The notes: generated by a model from the sequence alone, not told the origin. 64,000 nucleotides of DNA from SB11 sp035906255 (GCA_035906255.1 JAMIFM010000018.1:62001-126000), one strand, 5' to 3'; shown: positions 42,135 to 51,071, counted from the stretch's first letter. Numbers and translations: made by a program.

Positions 42135-42236
42135 ACAAGTGTTTCAGTAGTAATTAGTTAATTTTGGTAAAACAGAGTGTTTTTTGATGATTTTATCTAA
42201 TAATCTGATAGTTAACTTATTAGACTGTTTTTAACT

Positions 42237-42254
42237 CCAACAACGTGTTGTTGG
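42237..42254 (+). repeat. Element palindrome, copy 11 (GT form, extended)
   Basis: CCAACAACGTGTTGTTGG, 45 bases downstream of the integrase stop. The perfect 8-bp arms match copy 8. Confidence 0.88.
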
Positions 42255-42298
42255 AAAATTGTGTATCGTCCTGAAAAAAGTTGACACGGTGTCTTGTT

Positions 42299-43525
42299 TC
42301 AAAGCAACAATTGTTTTGCGGCATTGTCCAGTTCGTTGTTTTTAATGCTGTCAAGGTACACTTGTGTCATTTCTTCGGTAGTATGCCCAAGCATCGTTTG
42401 TATTTTAGCAGTGGAAATATCCAAGTCCCGTAGGTGGGTGGCAAAAGAGTGCCTTGCCCAATAGCTGGTAATGTCGGCGGGTATTTTCAATTCTTTGGCA
42501 ATTTTCTTTAAATGGTCATTGATTTGGCTTAATTTATTCTGTTTGACGTTTTTCAGCTTTTCAGGGGTATTGTGGACGGCAGGGTCAATAATCGGAAACA
42601 CAAATTCTTCACCATTCGGTGTTCCCTCTTGTCCGTACCGTTGGATTTTGAAGTACTCCAATATCTTCAACGCAGGTTCTAATAGTTCGATGTTGTATAG
42701 CTTATTTGTCTTTGACCTGTTATACGTTAAACGTCCGCTATAAATGTTTTTCCATTTTAAGTGGGCTATATCGGTAAAGTTCATGCCCCAACAGTAATAG
42801 CTAAAGGTGAAATATACCATTGCATAGAATTTAGGGCTTCCCTCCTCCGCTTTGTAACTTAACAAGCCTTTCAGGCTGCTTTTATCCAATGCCCTATGCT
42901 CTACTTCATCTTTCTTAAGGTGAGAAATCTGAAAATCCTTAAACGGGCTTTTTTCATAGGGGATATCAGCCAAGGTAAACAAGGCTTTCAGTTTTGATAA
43001 ATAGCAATAACGGGTATTCATTTTAAAACCCTTAGCTATCATGTATTGGTCATACTTGCGCAAAAACACAAGGTCGATTTCTGAGAACTGCAAACTTTGG
43101 CTGCCTTTCATAAAGTCCAACAACATATTTTTAGCAGCATTGTAGTTTCGGCGGGTACTTACTTGGCCTGATTTCTTTAAGTCAGCTATGGTAGCATCAA
43201 AAAACGGGAATACAGCTTTGTTCACCTTGCTTTTCTTTACCTTCTCTTTTACCAATGTAGCTGTCAGGTTCGCATCTTGGTTTTGCAAGCCCAACAGTTC
43301 CACTTCAGCATCGCGTTTACGTTTTAATAAGTATATTTTTAGTTCAGAGGCAAGGGGGTGCTTTTTATTCGGCAGTCCTTGTTTGTCATCCCAATGTGCA
43401 GCCAAAGAAGATTTGCCCGTAAAGATGAACTTTGATTTTCGGTGAACGGTAAACCGTATTGCAATGGGGTGGGTTCCGTCCGCAAGGGTCTTAGATTTCC
43501 GTAGTACAAGTTTTATAGATGCCAT
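42299..43525 (-). CDS. Tyrosine recombinase (integrase), CTnDOT-like family
   Basis: The 408-residue protein has an arm-binding N-terminal domain (MASIKLVLRKSKTLADGTHP), an SAM-like core domain and a catalytic domain. Catalytic positions are SKTNK (Lys), YWARHSFATHL (the HxxR box with Tyr in the first position), LGHTTEE (His) and TQVYLD with the nucleophilic Tyr. The first catalytic Arg of most tyrosine recombinases is replaced by Asn in YCWGMNFTD. IntDOT-type enzymes of Bacteroidota also lack it. It lies 31 bases from the right repeat, the expected position for the element's own integrase. Confidence 0.93.
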   Translation of the reverse strand: MASIKLVLRKSKTLADGTHPIAIRFTVHRKSKFIFTGKSSLAAHWDDKQGLPNKKHPLASELKIYLLKRKRDAEVELLGLQNQDANLTATLVKEKVKKSKVNKAVFPFFDATIADLKKSGQVSTRRNYNAAKNMLLDFMKGSQSLQFSEIDLVFLRKYDQYMIAKGFKMNTRYCYLSKLKALFTLADIPYEKSPFKDFQISHLKKDEVEHRALDKSSLKGLLSYKAEEGSPKFYAMVYFTFSYYCWGMNFTDIAHLKWKNIYSGRLTYNRSKTNKLYNIELLEPALKILEYFKIQRYGQEGTPNGEEFVFPIIDPAVHNTPEKLKNVKQNKLSQINDHLKKIAKELKIPADITSYWARHSFATHLRDLDISTAKIQTMLGHTTEEMTQVYLDSIKNNELDNAAKQLLL

Positions 43526-43556
43526 CGTTTGTTTTATACCCTACGACCTAATTTAA

Positions 43557-43576
43557 GGTACAACATAGGTACAGCA
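43557..43576 (+). repeat. attR core, 20-bp direct repeat
   Basis: Exact second copy of GGTACAACATAGGTACAGCA from 7171-7190. It lies 31 bases upstream of the integrase start and marks the right edge of the element. Confidence 0.85.
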
Positions 43577-44095
43577 AATAAACAAAAAATAGAAAAGAAT
43601 AACAAACTATGAAAAAGATATAAAGACTGTAAGTGCTTTAAAATATGTACTTTTAAAGAATTTAAAAATACGGAAAGCATAAAAACCTCTCCCCCAAGGA
43701 GGACATTGGGGAGCAGACGTTATTAATAGTCTTTACGAGTGGTTATACCCGTACGTCGTTCAATGTCCCCCGCTTGCGGGGGTAGGGGGTGGAAAGTATT
43801 ACGAGAACGGTTATGCTGAACTTATTTCAGCTCCGCATGCGAATGAGTTAACTCTATATGTTGTTGCTTTAACAGGATTTTAATCTGCAAAAAACATAAC
43901 CCGATTATATGAAACTGTCCTTCTATGACGTTTACCTAACAATTGATTTTATAGCTTATTGAAAAATAGTTGTTTGCGGCGTTACTTGTTCTGCGCGGGG
44001 TACACATTTCATAATAAACTATCAACAATTACTTTTCTTTATCGTAACTTTGGAATTTGACAATACTCTGACCATACCCTATTTTGATAGTGACA
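43577..44095. other. Chromosomal intergenic region with palindromic repeat
   Basis: I see no gene here. Between about 43683 and 43795 lies a long imperfect palindrome: GGACATTG (43702-43709) pairs with CAATGTCC (43761-43768), CCCCCGC (43767-43773) with GCGGGGG (43776-43782), and outer CCTCTCCCCC with GGGGGT. This resembles the GC-rich palindromic repeats common between Bacteroidota genes. A related CCTCCTCC...GAGGGGAGAGG segment lies at 7059-7092 on the other side of the element. Confidence 0.5.
44045..44052 (+). promoter_or_regulatory. Candidate -7 promoter box for recJ
   Basis: TAACTTTG fits TAnnTTTG and lies 43 bases upstream of the recJ ATG. Confidence 0.4.
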
Positions 44096-45829
44096 ATGAA
44101 GCCGCGACTTAGATGGATGCCCAAACCCCAACCCGACACTCAGTTGGTGGAGCATCTTAGCGCGCAGCTAAACATTGGCGATTCGCTGGCAAGCCTGCTG
44201 GTGATGCGGGGTATAGTAACCTTTGAGGAAGCCCGCAGGTTTTTTCGCCCCCAACACTCTGATTTACACGACCCATTCCTGATGAAGGATATGGACAAAG
44301 CCATTGAACGTATCGAAAAGGCTATTGCAGCCAACGAACGTATTATGGTGTATGGTGATTATGATGTTGACGGGACTACTTCGGTTGCAGTGGTGTACTC
44401 TTTTTTCAGAAAAATTTATTCAAACATTGAGTATTACATCCCCGACCGTTATAAAGAGGGGTATGGGATATCTGAACTGGGGATTGATTATGCTGCCGAA
44501 AGCGGTATTACATTGATTGTTGCCCTTGATTGCGGTATAAAATCGTGTGATAAAATAGAATACGCTAAACAAAAAGGGGTAGAGTTTATTATTTGCGACC
44601 ACCATTTACCGGGTGATACTTTGCCAGATGCCGCTGCTGTGCTTGACCCTAAACGTGCCGATTGTGAATATCCGTTTAAAGAATTATCGGGATGCGGTAT
44701 AGGTTTTAAGCTTTGCCAAGCATACTGCGAGAAAAACAGCACTGATATTGAAGAATTGTATGAATACTTAGACCTTGTTGCAGTGAGCATTGCTTCTGAT
44801 TTGGTTAAAATAACCGATGAAAACAGGGTACTGGCTTATTTTGGTCTTCAAAAAATTGCCGAAAACCCCCATTCAGGGCTAAGGGCATTGCTTGAGTTTT
44901 ATAAACCCAAAGAAGAATATTCTATCAGCGATTTAGTGTTTTCGGTAGGCCCCCGTATTAATGCGGCAGGTCGTGTGGCGCACGCAGAGGCTGCCGTGCA
45001 ATTGCTTACTGAAACTGATATTATAAAAGCCCGTGAGTTTGCACAGGTATTAAACCAGCAAAATACCGAGCGCAAAGAGTTTGACAGCAATACTACTGAC
45101 GAAGCTTTGAGTATGATTGAGGCGGATAGTGCATTTGGTACACGTTTTAGTAATGTGTTGTTCAACTCAAACTGGCACAAAGGGGTGATTGGTATTGTAG
45201 CATCACGTCTTATTGAGAAATATTATAAACCTACGATTATCCTTACCGAATCAGAAGGTAAGGTAACCGGCTCTGCCCGTTCGGTAAACGGGTTTGATAT
45301 ACACGCGGCTATTGATGCCTGCGGACATCTTTTACTGCATTACGGCGGGCACAACCATGCCGCGGGTTTATCACTATTGCCTGAAAACCTGCCCGCGTTT
45401 TTAAACGAGTTTGAACGGATAGTGAAGGACACAATTGATGAGCATAGTTTGCATCCCACTATTGATTACGATGCTGAGATTGATTTAACAGATATTACAG
45501 GCAAGTTTACTCGCATATTAAAACAGTTTTCGCCATTTGGGCCGGGTAATATGAACCCTGTGTTTTTAACCCGCGACTTAAAAGTTAAAGACGGGATGGC
45601 ACGCGTGGTGGGTAATAACCACCTGAAACTTACTGTAACCGATACGGATGAGATAATCAGTTTTGATGCCATAGCATTTGATTTTGGCACTTACTGCAAA
45701 ACCCTTTTAGACGGTACGTTTGATTTGTGCTATACTATCGAAGAAAACACATTTAACGGCAAAACCACGCTGCAATTCAATATAAAAGATATTAAACCAC
45801 ATACTGTAAACGGTTTTGATGGCAATTAA
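44096..45829 (+). CDS. recJ: Single-strand-specific exonuclease RecJ
   Basis: RecJ degrades single-stranded DNA 5' to 3' in recombination and mismatch repair. The DHH domain is plain: VYGDYDVDGTTSVA, DCGIKS and DHHLPGD. The DHHA1 part (GHNHAAGLSL) and an OB-fold C-terminal domain follow. At 577 residues from the ATG at 44096 it has the normal length. The in-frame TTG at 44084 is not preferred. It overlaps folB by 11 bases. Confidence 0.96.
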   Translation: MKPRLRWMPKPQPDTQLVEHLSAQLNIGDSLASLLVMRGIVTFEEARRFFRPQHSDLHDPFLMKDMDKAIERIEKAIAANERIMVYGDYDVDGTTSVAVVYSFFRKIYSNIEYYIPDRYKEGYGISELGIDYAAESGITLIVALDCGIKSCDKIEYAKQKGVEFIICDHHLPGDTLPDAAAVLDPKRADCEYPFKELSGCGIGFKLCQAYCEKNSTDIEELYEYLDLVAVSIASDLVKITDENRVLAYFGLQKIAENPHSGLRALLEFYKPKEEYSISDLVFSVGPRINAAGRVAHAEAAVQLLTETDIIKAREFAQVLNQQNTERKEFDSNTTDEALSMIEADSAFGTRFSNVLFNSNWHKGVIGIVASRLIEKYYKPTIILTESEGKVTGSARSVNGFDIHAAIDACGHLLLHYGGHNHAAGLSLLPENLPAFLNEFERIVKDTIDEHSLHPTIDYDAEIDLTDITGKFTRILKQFSPFGPGNMNPVFLTRDLKVKDGMARVVGNNHLKLTVTDTDEIISFDAIAFDFGTYCKTLLDGTFDLCYTIEENTFNGKTTLQFNIKDIKPHTVNGFDGN

Positions 45830-46196
45830 AGGTACAGTTTCATTAGAAGGGATTGAATTTTTTTCCTACCACGGTTTGTACGATTTTGAGCGTGAAAAGG
45901 GAAATACCTTTATTGTAGATGTTTTTATGGAACGGCAGTATGAAGGAGATGAATTGCACAGCCTTGTTGCCACTATTGATTATGAAAAGGTGTATGCCCT
46001 TATTGAAGCAGTGATGGCTGAACCCGAAGCTTTGCTTGAAACGGTTGCGCATAAAATGCAGGTAGCTATTACCACGGCGTTTGGCAATGTTGAACGACTT
46101 ACAGTGAAGATAAAAAAGAAAAATCCGCCGATTAAAAATGCAAAACTCAGCTATTCGGCATTTCAGTTAGAGTGGTTGGCAAGTTCGGTAAAGTAA
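45819..46196 (+). CDS. folB: Dihydroneopterin aldolase
   Basis: FolB cleaves dihydroneopterin in folate synthesis. The protein has the family motifs IEFFSYHGLYDFEREKG, TIDYEKVYALI, and LLETVAHKM with the active-site region, then VKIKKKNPPI. It is 125 residues long, normal for FolB. The ATG at 45819 lies inside the recJ end. The 3' end overlaps the convergent glycosyltransferase gene by 34 bases. Confidence 0.92.
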   Translation: MAIKGTVSLEGIEFFSYHGLYDFEREKGNTFIVDVFMERQYEGDELHSLVATIDYEKVYALIEAVMAEPEALLETVAHKMQVAITTAFGNVERLTVKIKKKNPPIKNAKLSYSAFQLEWLASSVK

Positions 46197-47746
46197 AAAG
46201 TGGTAGCACCAAAAACCACACTGTCCATCGGGTTATTATCGGCAATCTTACTACTTGATACAATAAACGGTGCTGGTGTTTTTGCAACAGTATCTAACAC
46301 AGTATTCCAGTTTTCAGCCTTTACAAAACGGTACTTACCCAATCGGGTAAAATCATCAAAATCACCTTTGTAATACTCTTTTTCCGTCTGTTTAAACTCT
46401 TTCGGTTCAATATCACAAAACGTTATCAGATATAGGTAACTCTCACCCGTTGTATTCTCAATATGAATGGTAGAAAACTTGTCTTTATAGCCGTGCAGCT
46501 TTTCATACATCAACACCAACTGGTGTTGTTGGTTGCGGCTGCGTAAATCTATTGATTGGTGGTAATGGTATGCAGTATTTAAACAAACGCCAAGCAACAC
46601 TGCCAATCCTGAAAGATGCGCCAAAACCGTTGTTTTTTTATTTTTAATGAATTGGATAAAAAACATCCACCCCATCGCTGTACAAATAGGGGCTAAAATC
46701 GCTAATCCTGAAGCCCGCAGTGCGTGGGGATTTGCATACGTGAGTGCAGCAGGTAGTATTGCTGCAAGTAGTGTAAAAGCAATAAGTACAGGCAGAAATT
46801 TGCTGTTGAATTTTTTATAATTAATTATCAGTAGAATAATCCCTGTATAAAAGAACACGATTTCAATAGGGTATAGCCTGTAAATACTCAGATTGTTGTG
46901 GGTATCCGATGAAAAAAACAAAAAATCAGGACTAAGATTAAGGACAATGTTTTTTAGCACAGTCCACCAGCTTTCTAACGAGTTAAGCGGAAGGCTTTGT
47001 GTTTTGGCACGTGCAAAAAACAAGTCGGGGTTTTGCAGCAGGGTGTATAGTTGCGGAAAAACTCCTAATACCCCACCTACTCCCAAAAGCATTAAAGATT
47101 TAAATTTGTTTTGTGCCATGAAGAGCACATCAACCGCAATTACAATGGCTACTACCAATGCGGTAATTTTTGATGCCTGATAGGCATTAGCACTAAAGCC
47201 TGTTACAAACCCCAACAGCAATACACCCCAAAGGCTGCTGTAATTAGGAGTGCGGTGCCGTTGCCACAGGTATAAAATCAAAACAACAAATAAAAATGGC
47301 AGTACTGCCCCTTCGTGCGCCATGCGTGAGAAAAGTATATGCCAACCCGATAAACAAGCAACGGCTAATCCGGCAATGGCAGTGGTGTTGAAAAAACTGT
47401 GTTTTAAAAACAAAAATAACAGCCACAAGGCAACAAGGCTTAGTAGTGCATTGGTTAATCTTGCAGCAGCTACTGAAAAACCCGTAAGTTTATAAACCCC
47501 TGCAAAAATCCATGCTTGCAGGGCGGGGCGGTTATCACCGTCGCCCAAACCGCGAACAATAAAAGGGTTGGGCGTGTCCCAACGGTCTTTACCCGTTTCG
47601 GCAATACTTCTGCCGTCGTAAATATTACTCAGCTCATCCTGATTGATAGCTAACGGATATTGCAAAGGTTTATACAGTCGTAAAAAAGCTGCTGCGAGCA
47701 ACAGTAAAATAACCAGCAGTTTTTCTTGGCTGTTAAGTCCTATCAC
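46163..47746 (-). CDS. GT39/ArnT-like membrane glycosyltransferase
   Basis: The 527-residue protein has about ten transmembrane segments. The first lumenal loop (LAINQDELSNIYDGRSIAET) carries the acidic pair found in PMT/ArnT-type polyprenyl-linked glycosyltransferases, and GLGDGDNRPALQAWIFAGVY follows. The C-terminal 130 residues form a periplasmic domain. I infer transfer of a sugar from a lipid carrier. The acceptor is unknown. It precedes a NUDIX gene by 2 bases on the same strand side. Confidence 0.75.
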   Translation of the reverse strand: MIGLNSQEKLLVILLLLAAAFLRLYKPLQYPLAINQDELSNIYDGRSIAETGKDRWDTPNPFIVRGLGDGDNRPALQAWIFAGVYKLTGFSVAAARLTNALLSLVALWLLFLFLKHSFFNTTAIAGLAVACLSGWHILFSRMAHEGAVLPFLFVVLILYLWQRHRTPNYSSLWGVLLLGFVTGFSANAYQASKITALVVAIVIAVDVLFMAQNKFKSLMLLGVGGVLGVFPQLYTLLQNPDLFFARAKTQSLPLNSLESWWTVLKNIVLNLSPDFLFFSSDTHNNLSIYRLYPIEIVFFYTGIILLIINYKKFNSKFLPVLIAFTLLAAILPAALTYANPHALRASGLAILAPICTAMGWMFFIQFIKNKKTTVLAHLSGLAVLLGVCLNTAYHYHQSIDLRSRNQQHQLVLMYEKLHGYKDKFSTIHIENTTGESYLYLITFCDIEPKEFKQTEKEYYKGDFDDFTRLGKYRFVKAENWNTVLDTVAKTPAPFIVSSSKIADNNPMDSVVFGATTFYFTELANHSN

Positions 47747-47748
47747 AA

Positions 47749-48195
47749 TCAGTTGTTATGGCTTCGTAAAATCACTTCGCACACCTTTTTATCAATAGGA
47801 AAAGTGAGCATATCGGGCGATAATTCATTTAGCGGCACCCAATGAAAATGTATACGGTGTTCATTGGCAACCTCAATCCAGTTAGTATTTATGGGTTGCT
47901 CTTTGTGTAACCGTTCAATAAAATAGTAGATAGAAAAAACTTGGTCGGTTTCAACAAAAACACTCCGTTGAAAAAAATCGGTGGTGTATAAATGCCCCAG
48001 CACATCAACATCCATGTTCAATTCCTCTTTAATTTCCCGTTTCAGGCACTCAATAGGGCCTTCGCCGGGATTTAGCCCACCGCCGGGGTACTTCGTCATT
48101 TCACGTTCCATGTATACTTCATCTGATAACAAAATATTGCCGTCTTCAATCAAAACGCCATACACACGGATATTAAATCGGGTAATCGGTTGCAT
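47749..48195 (-). CDS. NUDIX hydrolase
   Basis: The Nudix box is intact as GGGLNPGEGPIECLKREIKEEL, with its Glu residues for metal binding. The protein is 148 residues, a single-domain size. Substrate cannot be read from sequence. The family hydrolyses nucleoside diphosphate derivatives. The gene lies between DUF421 and the glycosyltransferase in one minus-strand run. Confidence 0.9.
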   Translation of the reverse strand: MQPITRFNIRVYGVLIEDGNILLSDEVYMEREMTKYPGGGLNPGEGPIECLKREIKEELNMDVDVLGHLYTTDFFQRSVFVETDQVFSIYYFIERLHKEQPINTNWIEVANEHRIHFHWVPLNELSPDMLTFPIDKKVCEVILRSHNN

Positions 48196-48207
48196 AATTT
48201 TATAGTA

Positions 48208-48750
48208 TTACGTTGCGGTTTTGGTAAACCGCAGGTTTGCCTTTCTTTTCTTTAAATGGGTAGGATAGTTAGGGTCGTTGGCGATCACACTCACATTACC
48301 GTCAGTTTCAAAAACTGCTAATTCCACTTCGCTAAAGCCGTGCAGTCCGTGTTCACGTATTGCCGTCATCAGTTCATCTTCGGTCATTTTCACTTTGTCT
48401 AAGTTGTTCTTCTGTAATTTCCCTTCGTAAATCAGCATCACGGGTTCACCTTGTATCAACTTGTTTAACAACGGAAATCTAAACTTTAGCAGTTTTAGTA
48501 CGTAGTTTAATAAAAACAACACCCCTCCTGAAATTACCCCGCCCAAAAGACTGGTGTTGTCGCCCACCATTGAGTTTTGTACCGAGTTGCTTATCAGTAA
48601 AATAAACACCAAATCAATGATTGATAATTGCGATAACTCCCGCTTGCCCAAAAGAATCATTCCTGCTACCAACAACAAATAAATGACTGTGGTGCGAAAA
48701 CCTACATCGGCCAATACATTTAAAAGGTTTTCCATGACGGGTTTTTTCAA
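48208..48750 (-). CDS. DUF421 (YetF-like) membrane protein
   Basis: The 180-residue protein has three N-terminal transmembrane segments with GKRELSQLSIIDLVFILLIS, the DUF421 hallmark, and a cytoplasmic C-terminal domain (EPVMLIYEGKLQKNNLDKVK...). YetF-type proteins are of unclear function. In Bacillus they are linked to spore or envelope processes. It is the first gene of the leftward run and is divergent from the dihydroorotase. Confidence 0.9.
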   Translation of the reverse strand: MKKPVMENLLNVLADVGFRTTVIYLLLVAGMILLGKRELSQLSIIDLVFILLISNSVQNSMVGDNTSLLGGVISGGVLFLLNYVLKLLKFRFPLLNKLIQGEPVMLIYEGKLQKNNLDKVKMTEDELMTAIREHGLHGFSEVELAVFETDGNVSVIANDPNYPTHLKKRKANLRFTKTAT

Positions 48751-48791
48751 ACCAAAGATAAAACTAACTTCGAACCTTGTAGTAACGCCAC

Positions 48792-50129
48792 ATGAAAACT
48801 TATTTAATTAAAAATGCCCTGATTGTGAATGAGGGCAAAATAACCGAAGGGGATATACTGGTTAAAGACGGCTTGATTGATAAAACAGGGGTAGGGCTTA
48901 GCCATGCAACAGCAACGGTGATTGAAGCCGAAGGCTTGCATTTGTTGCCGGGGGCTATTGACGACCAAGTGCATTTTCGTGAGCCGGGTCTTACACACAA
49001 AGGTGAGATATATACCGAGGCAAGGGCAGCGGTGGCGGGTGGTGTTACATCGTATATGGAAATGCCCAATACTGTGCCGGGTGCAGTTACTATTGATTTA
49101 TTAGAACAGAAATACAGCCGTGCGGCACAATGCTCGTTGGCCAACTATTCGTTTTATATGGGTACGGCCAATAGCAACAATATTGAGGAAATACGCAAGG
49201 TGAATCCAAAAAATGTGTGCGGGGTAAAGATATTTATGGGTTCATCAACAGGGGATATGCTGGTGGACAATGGTACGCTGGAGGCCTTGTTTGCTGAAAC
49301 AGGAATGTTGATTGCTACCCATTGCGAGGACGACCCGATGATTAAGGAAAACCTTGAACGCTACAAACAACAATACGGCGATAATATTCCTGCCAAATAC
49401 CACCCTTTGATACGTAGCCGTGAGGCGTGTTATAAGTCGTCGTCGTATGCTATTGAACTGGCCAAAAAACACGGCACAAGGTTGCACATATTGCACATTT
49501 CAACGGCTGAAGAAGTGGCTTTGTTTGATAATACCAAACCGTTAAAAGAAAAACAAATAACTGCCGAGGCTTGCATACACCATTTGTGGTTTAATGATGC
49601 TGATTACGAAAAGTGGGGTAACTACATTAAGTGGAACCCTGCCGTGAAAACTGCTGCTGACAGCGAGGCAATTTTTAATGCCATACTCGACGGGCGCATT
49701 GATGTGATTGCCACCGACCATGCCCCCCACACGGTTGAAGAAAAGGAACAGGCTTATACCAAAGCTCCTTCGGGCGGGCCGTTGGTGCAGCATTCGGTTT
49801 TGGCAATGCTGGATTTTTACAAAAGAGGGAAAATAAGCCTTGAGAAAATAGTAGAGAAGATGAGCCATAACGTGGCCGATATGTTTGCCATTGACAGGCG
49901 GGGTTTTATACGAGAGGGGTATTATGCCGATTTTGTGCTGGCGGATTTAAATGCAACTACTACGGTAACTAAAGATAATATTTTTTATAAGTGCGGATGG
50001 AGTCCGTTTTTAGGGCACACTTTTGGCAGTTCAATCTCAAAAACCTTTGTAAACGGACATTTGGTGTTTGATAACGGCACGTTTGATGAAAGCCGTTTGG
50101 GGCAACGGATGCTGTTTTTGAGGGATTAA
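48792..50129 (+). CDS. Dihydroorotase (class I-like)
   Basis: The 445-residue amidohydrolase makes dihydroorotate in pyrimidine synthesis. Metal-site motifs are DDQVHFREPG, the lysine in VKIFMGSSTGDML, THCEDDP, LHILHIST and the catalytic Asp in ATDHAPHT. The usual first His of the HxH pair is Gln here (DQVH), which I recall as common in Bacteroidota dihydroorotases, but it should be kept in mind when assigning activity. Family relatives include allantoinases, so pyrC is likely but not certain. Confidence 0.85.
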   Translation: MKTYLIKNALIVNEGKITEGDILVKDGLIDKTGVGLSHATATVIEAEGLHLLPGAIDDQVHFREPGLTHKGEIYTEARAAVAGGVTSYMEMPNTVPGAVTIDLLEQKYSRAAQCSLANYSFYMGTANSNNIEEIRKVNPKNVCGVKIFMGSSTGDMLVDNGTLEALFAETGMLIATHCEDDPMIKENLERYKQQYGDNIPAKYHPLIRSREACYKSSSYAIELAKKHGTRLHILHISTAEEVALFDNTKPLKEKQITAEACIHHLWFNDADYEKWGNYIKWNPAVKTAADSEAIFNAILDGRIDVIATDHAPHTVEEKEQAYTKAPSGGPLVQHSVLAMLDFYKRGKISLEKIVEKMSHNVADMFAIDRRGFIREGYYADFVLADLNATTTVTKDNIFYKCGWSPFLGHTFGSSISKTFVNGHLVFDNGTFDESRLGQRMLFLRD

Positions 50130-50143
50130 CCAAGTAAAAAACT

Positions 50144-51034
50144 ATGAAAAAGAATGTAGTACTGTTACTTACTGTTTTATCGGCGGTAGTGTCTGCGTAC
50201 GCACAATTGGATACTACAAGCCAAAAGAAACTGGCCGATAAAAAAACGGCTGCTAAACTAAACAACACTGTACTTTGGATGTATGATACGGTTTACAGGC
50301 AGGGTGATGCGTATTGCTTGCTGAAAAGCCGCAGGATATCGGATAACGGCAATGAGTATGTAGTAAACAATCTTAGCAACCAAGAAGTGATATACATTAC
50401 CGAGCCGGGCGATATTACCAAGCTGGTTGGGAAAATAACAGGCGATGCCAATGTTGAGTTCTCGTTTATTAAAGAACGTCAAAAACTGGACGTACCTAAA
50501 AAATCGGTGAACACTTTGCCTGATTTTATTGTTGAACACAATCTTGTTACTAACGGGGCAGGCAATATGGCCGCTGTTAAAAAATTGCTGGCTGCGCACG
50601 GGGATAGAAACCCGCAAGGATTTACCGCTAATGTAAACAAGGATAGTTTAGACTTGGTGATAGCTACTGCGGATAGTATTAAAAAGGGAGAGATAGAAGT
50701 TAAGGTTGCCCATATTGACACAGGGAAATATGCCCCTGTGGTGCGGAATAAGAAGGCAAAACTGATTGTAGAAAATTATAAAATAATGCAAGACGGTGTT
50801 TTAGTGGGTAGGTACGATAAAACATCAAAAGGCGATGATAGTAAATCCGTATATACATTTAAATCGCCGGATTGGAAGGAAGTTGCGACTGCCACTAACG
50901 GCGGTTTAGGTTCTATGACGTGGGAAATAGCCATAAGGGGCGTTGCAAAAAAGGAAATCGTTCGTACAGGTATGGTGCCTGATAAAGCATTGAAACAAAT
51001 TGTTGAGTTTTTGGTGAGTAACAACCATTTGTAG
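50144..51034 (+). CDS. Secreted protein of unknown function
   Basis: The 296-residue protein begins with a signal peptide (MKKNVVLLLTVLSAVVSAYA, cleaved before QLDTT). The mature region is mixed alpha/beta with charged segments (VNKDSLDLVIATADSIKKGE). No domain is recognised. It starts 14 bases after the dihydroorotase and may be co-transcribed by chance of position. It lacks a T9SS sorting domain. Confidence 0.6.
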   Translation: MKKNVVLLLTVLSAVVSAYAQLDTTSQKKLADKKTAAKLNNTVLWMYDTVYRQGDAYCLLKSRRISDNGNEYVVNNLSNQEVIYITEPGDITKLVGKITGDANVEFSFIKERQKLDVPKKSVNTLPDFIVEHNLVTNGAGNMAAVKKLLAAHGDRNPQGFTANVNKDSLDLVIATADSIKKGEIEVKVAHIDTGKYAPVVRNKKAKLIVENYKIMQDGVLVGRYDKTSKGDDSKSVYTFKSPDWKEVATATNGGLGSMTWEIAIRGVAKKEIVRTGMVPDKALKQIVEFLVSNNHL

Positions 51035-51071
51035 GGGTTGTTATACGGCACATTTTTTGACTTTATCAGGT

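Larger units (their letters stand above)
41845..42298. other. Non-coding gap between the 299-residue gene and integrase
   Basis: I see no gene here. The gap holds palindrome copies 10 and 11 and a perfect 19-bp inverted repeat terminator, and is otherwise AT-rich. It probably contains the promoter of the leftward early genes. Confidence 0.5.
7171..43576. mobile_element. 36.4-kb integrative element with virion-like operon, mutasome and cargo
   Basis: The boundaries are the exact 20-bp repeats. The right repeat lies 31 bases upstream of the tyrosine recombinase start, and both flanks are ordinary chromosomal genes. Inside are the integrase, control and replication-type genes, a densely overlapping minus-strand operon with lysozyme and membrane-anchored proteins, DarB-like methyltransferase and helicase genes, a PolY-DnaE-SRAP set, an Mrr-like nuclease and a T9SS cargo operon. 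I found no terminase, portal, tail, relaxase, coupling protein or type IV secretion genes, so it is neither a tailed prophage nor a standard conjugative element. Confidence 0.8.

Noticed and set aside
13858..42254. Considered the 14-bp palindrome as a codon-usage artefact of the N-N-T/V-L-L peptide
   Set aside because: It also occurs between genes and in the QQRVV frame, with all 14 bases conserved, so it is a DNA-level signal.
44096..45829. Considered recJ as the element's site of integration with a disrupted end
   Set aside because: recJ is intact from its ATG and its motifs are complete. The repeat lies about 520 bases upstream in non-coding sequence.
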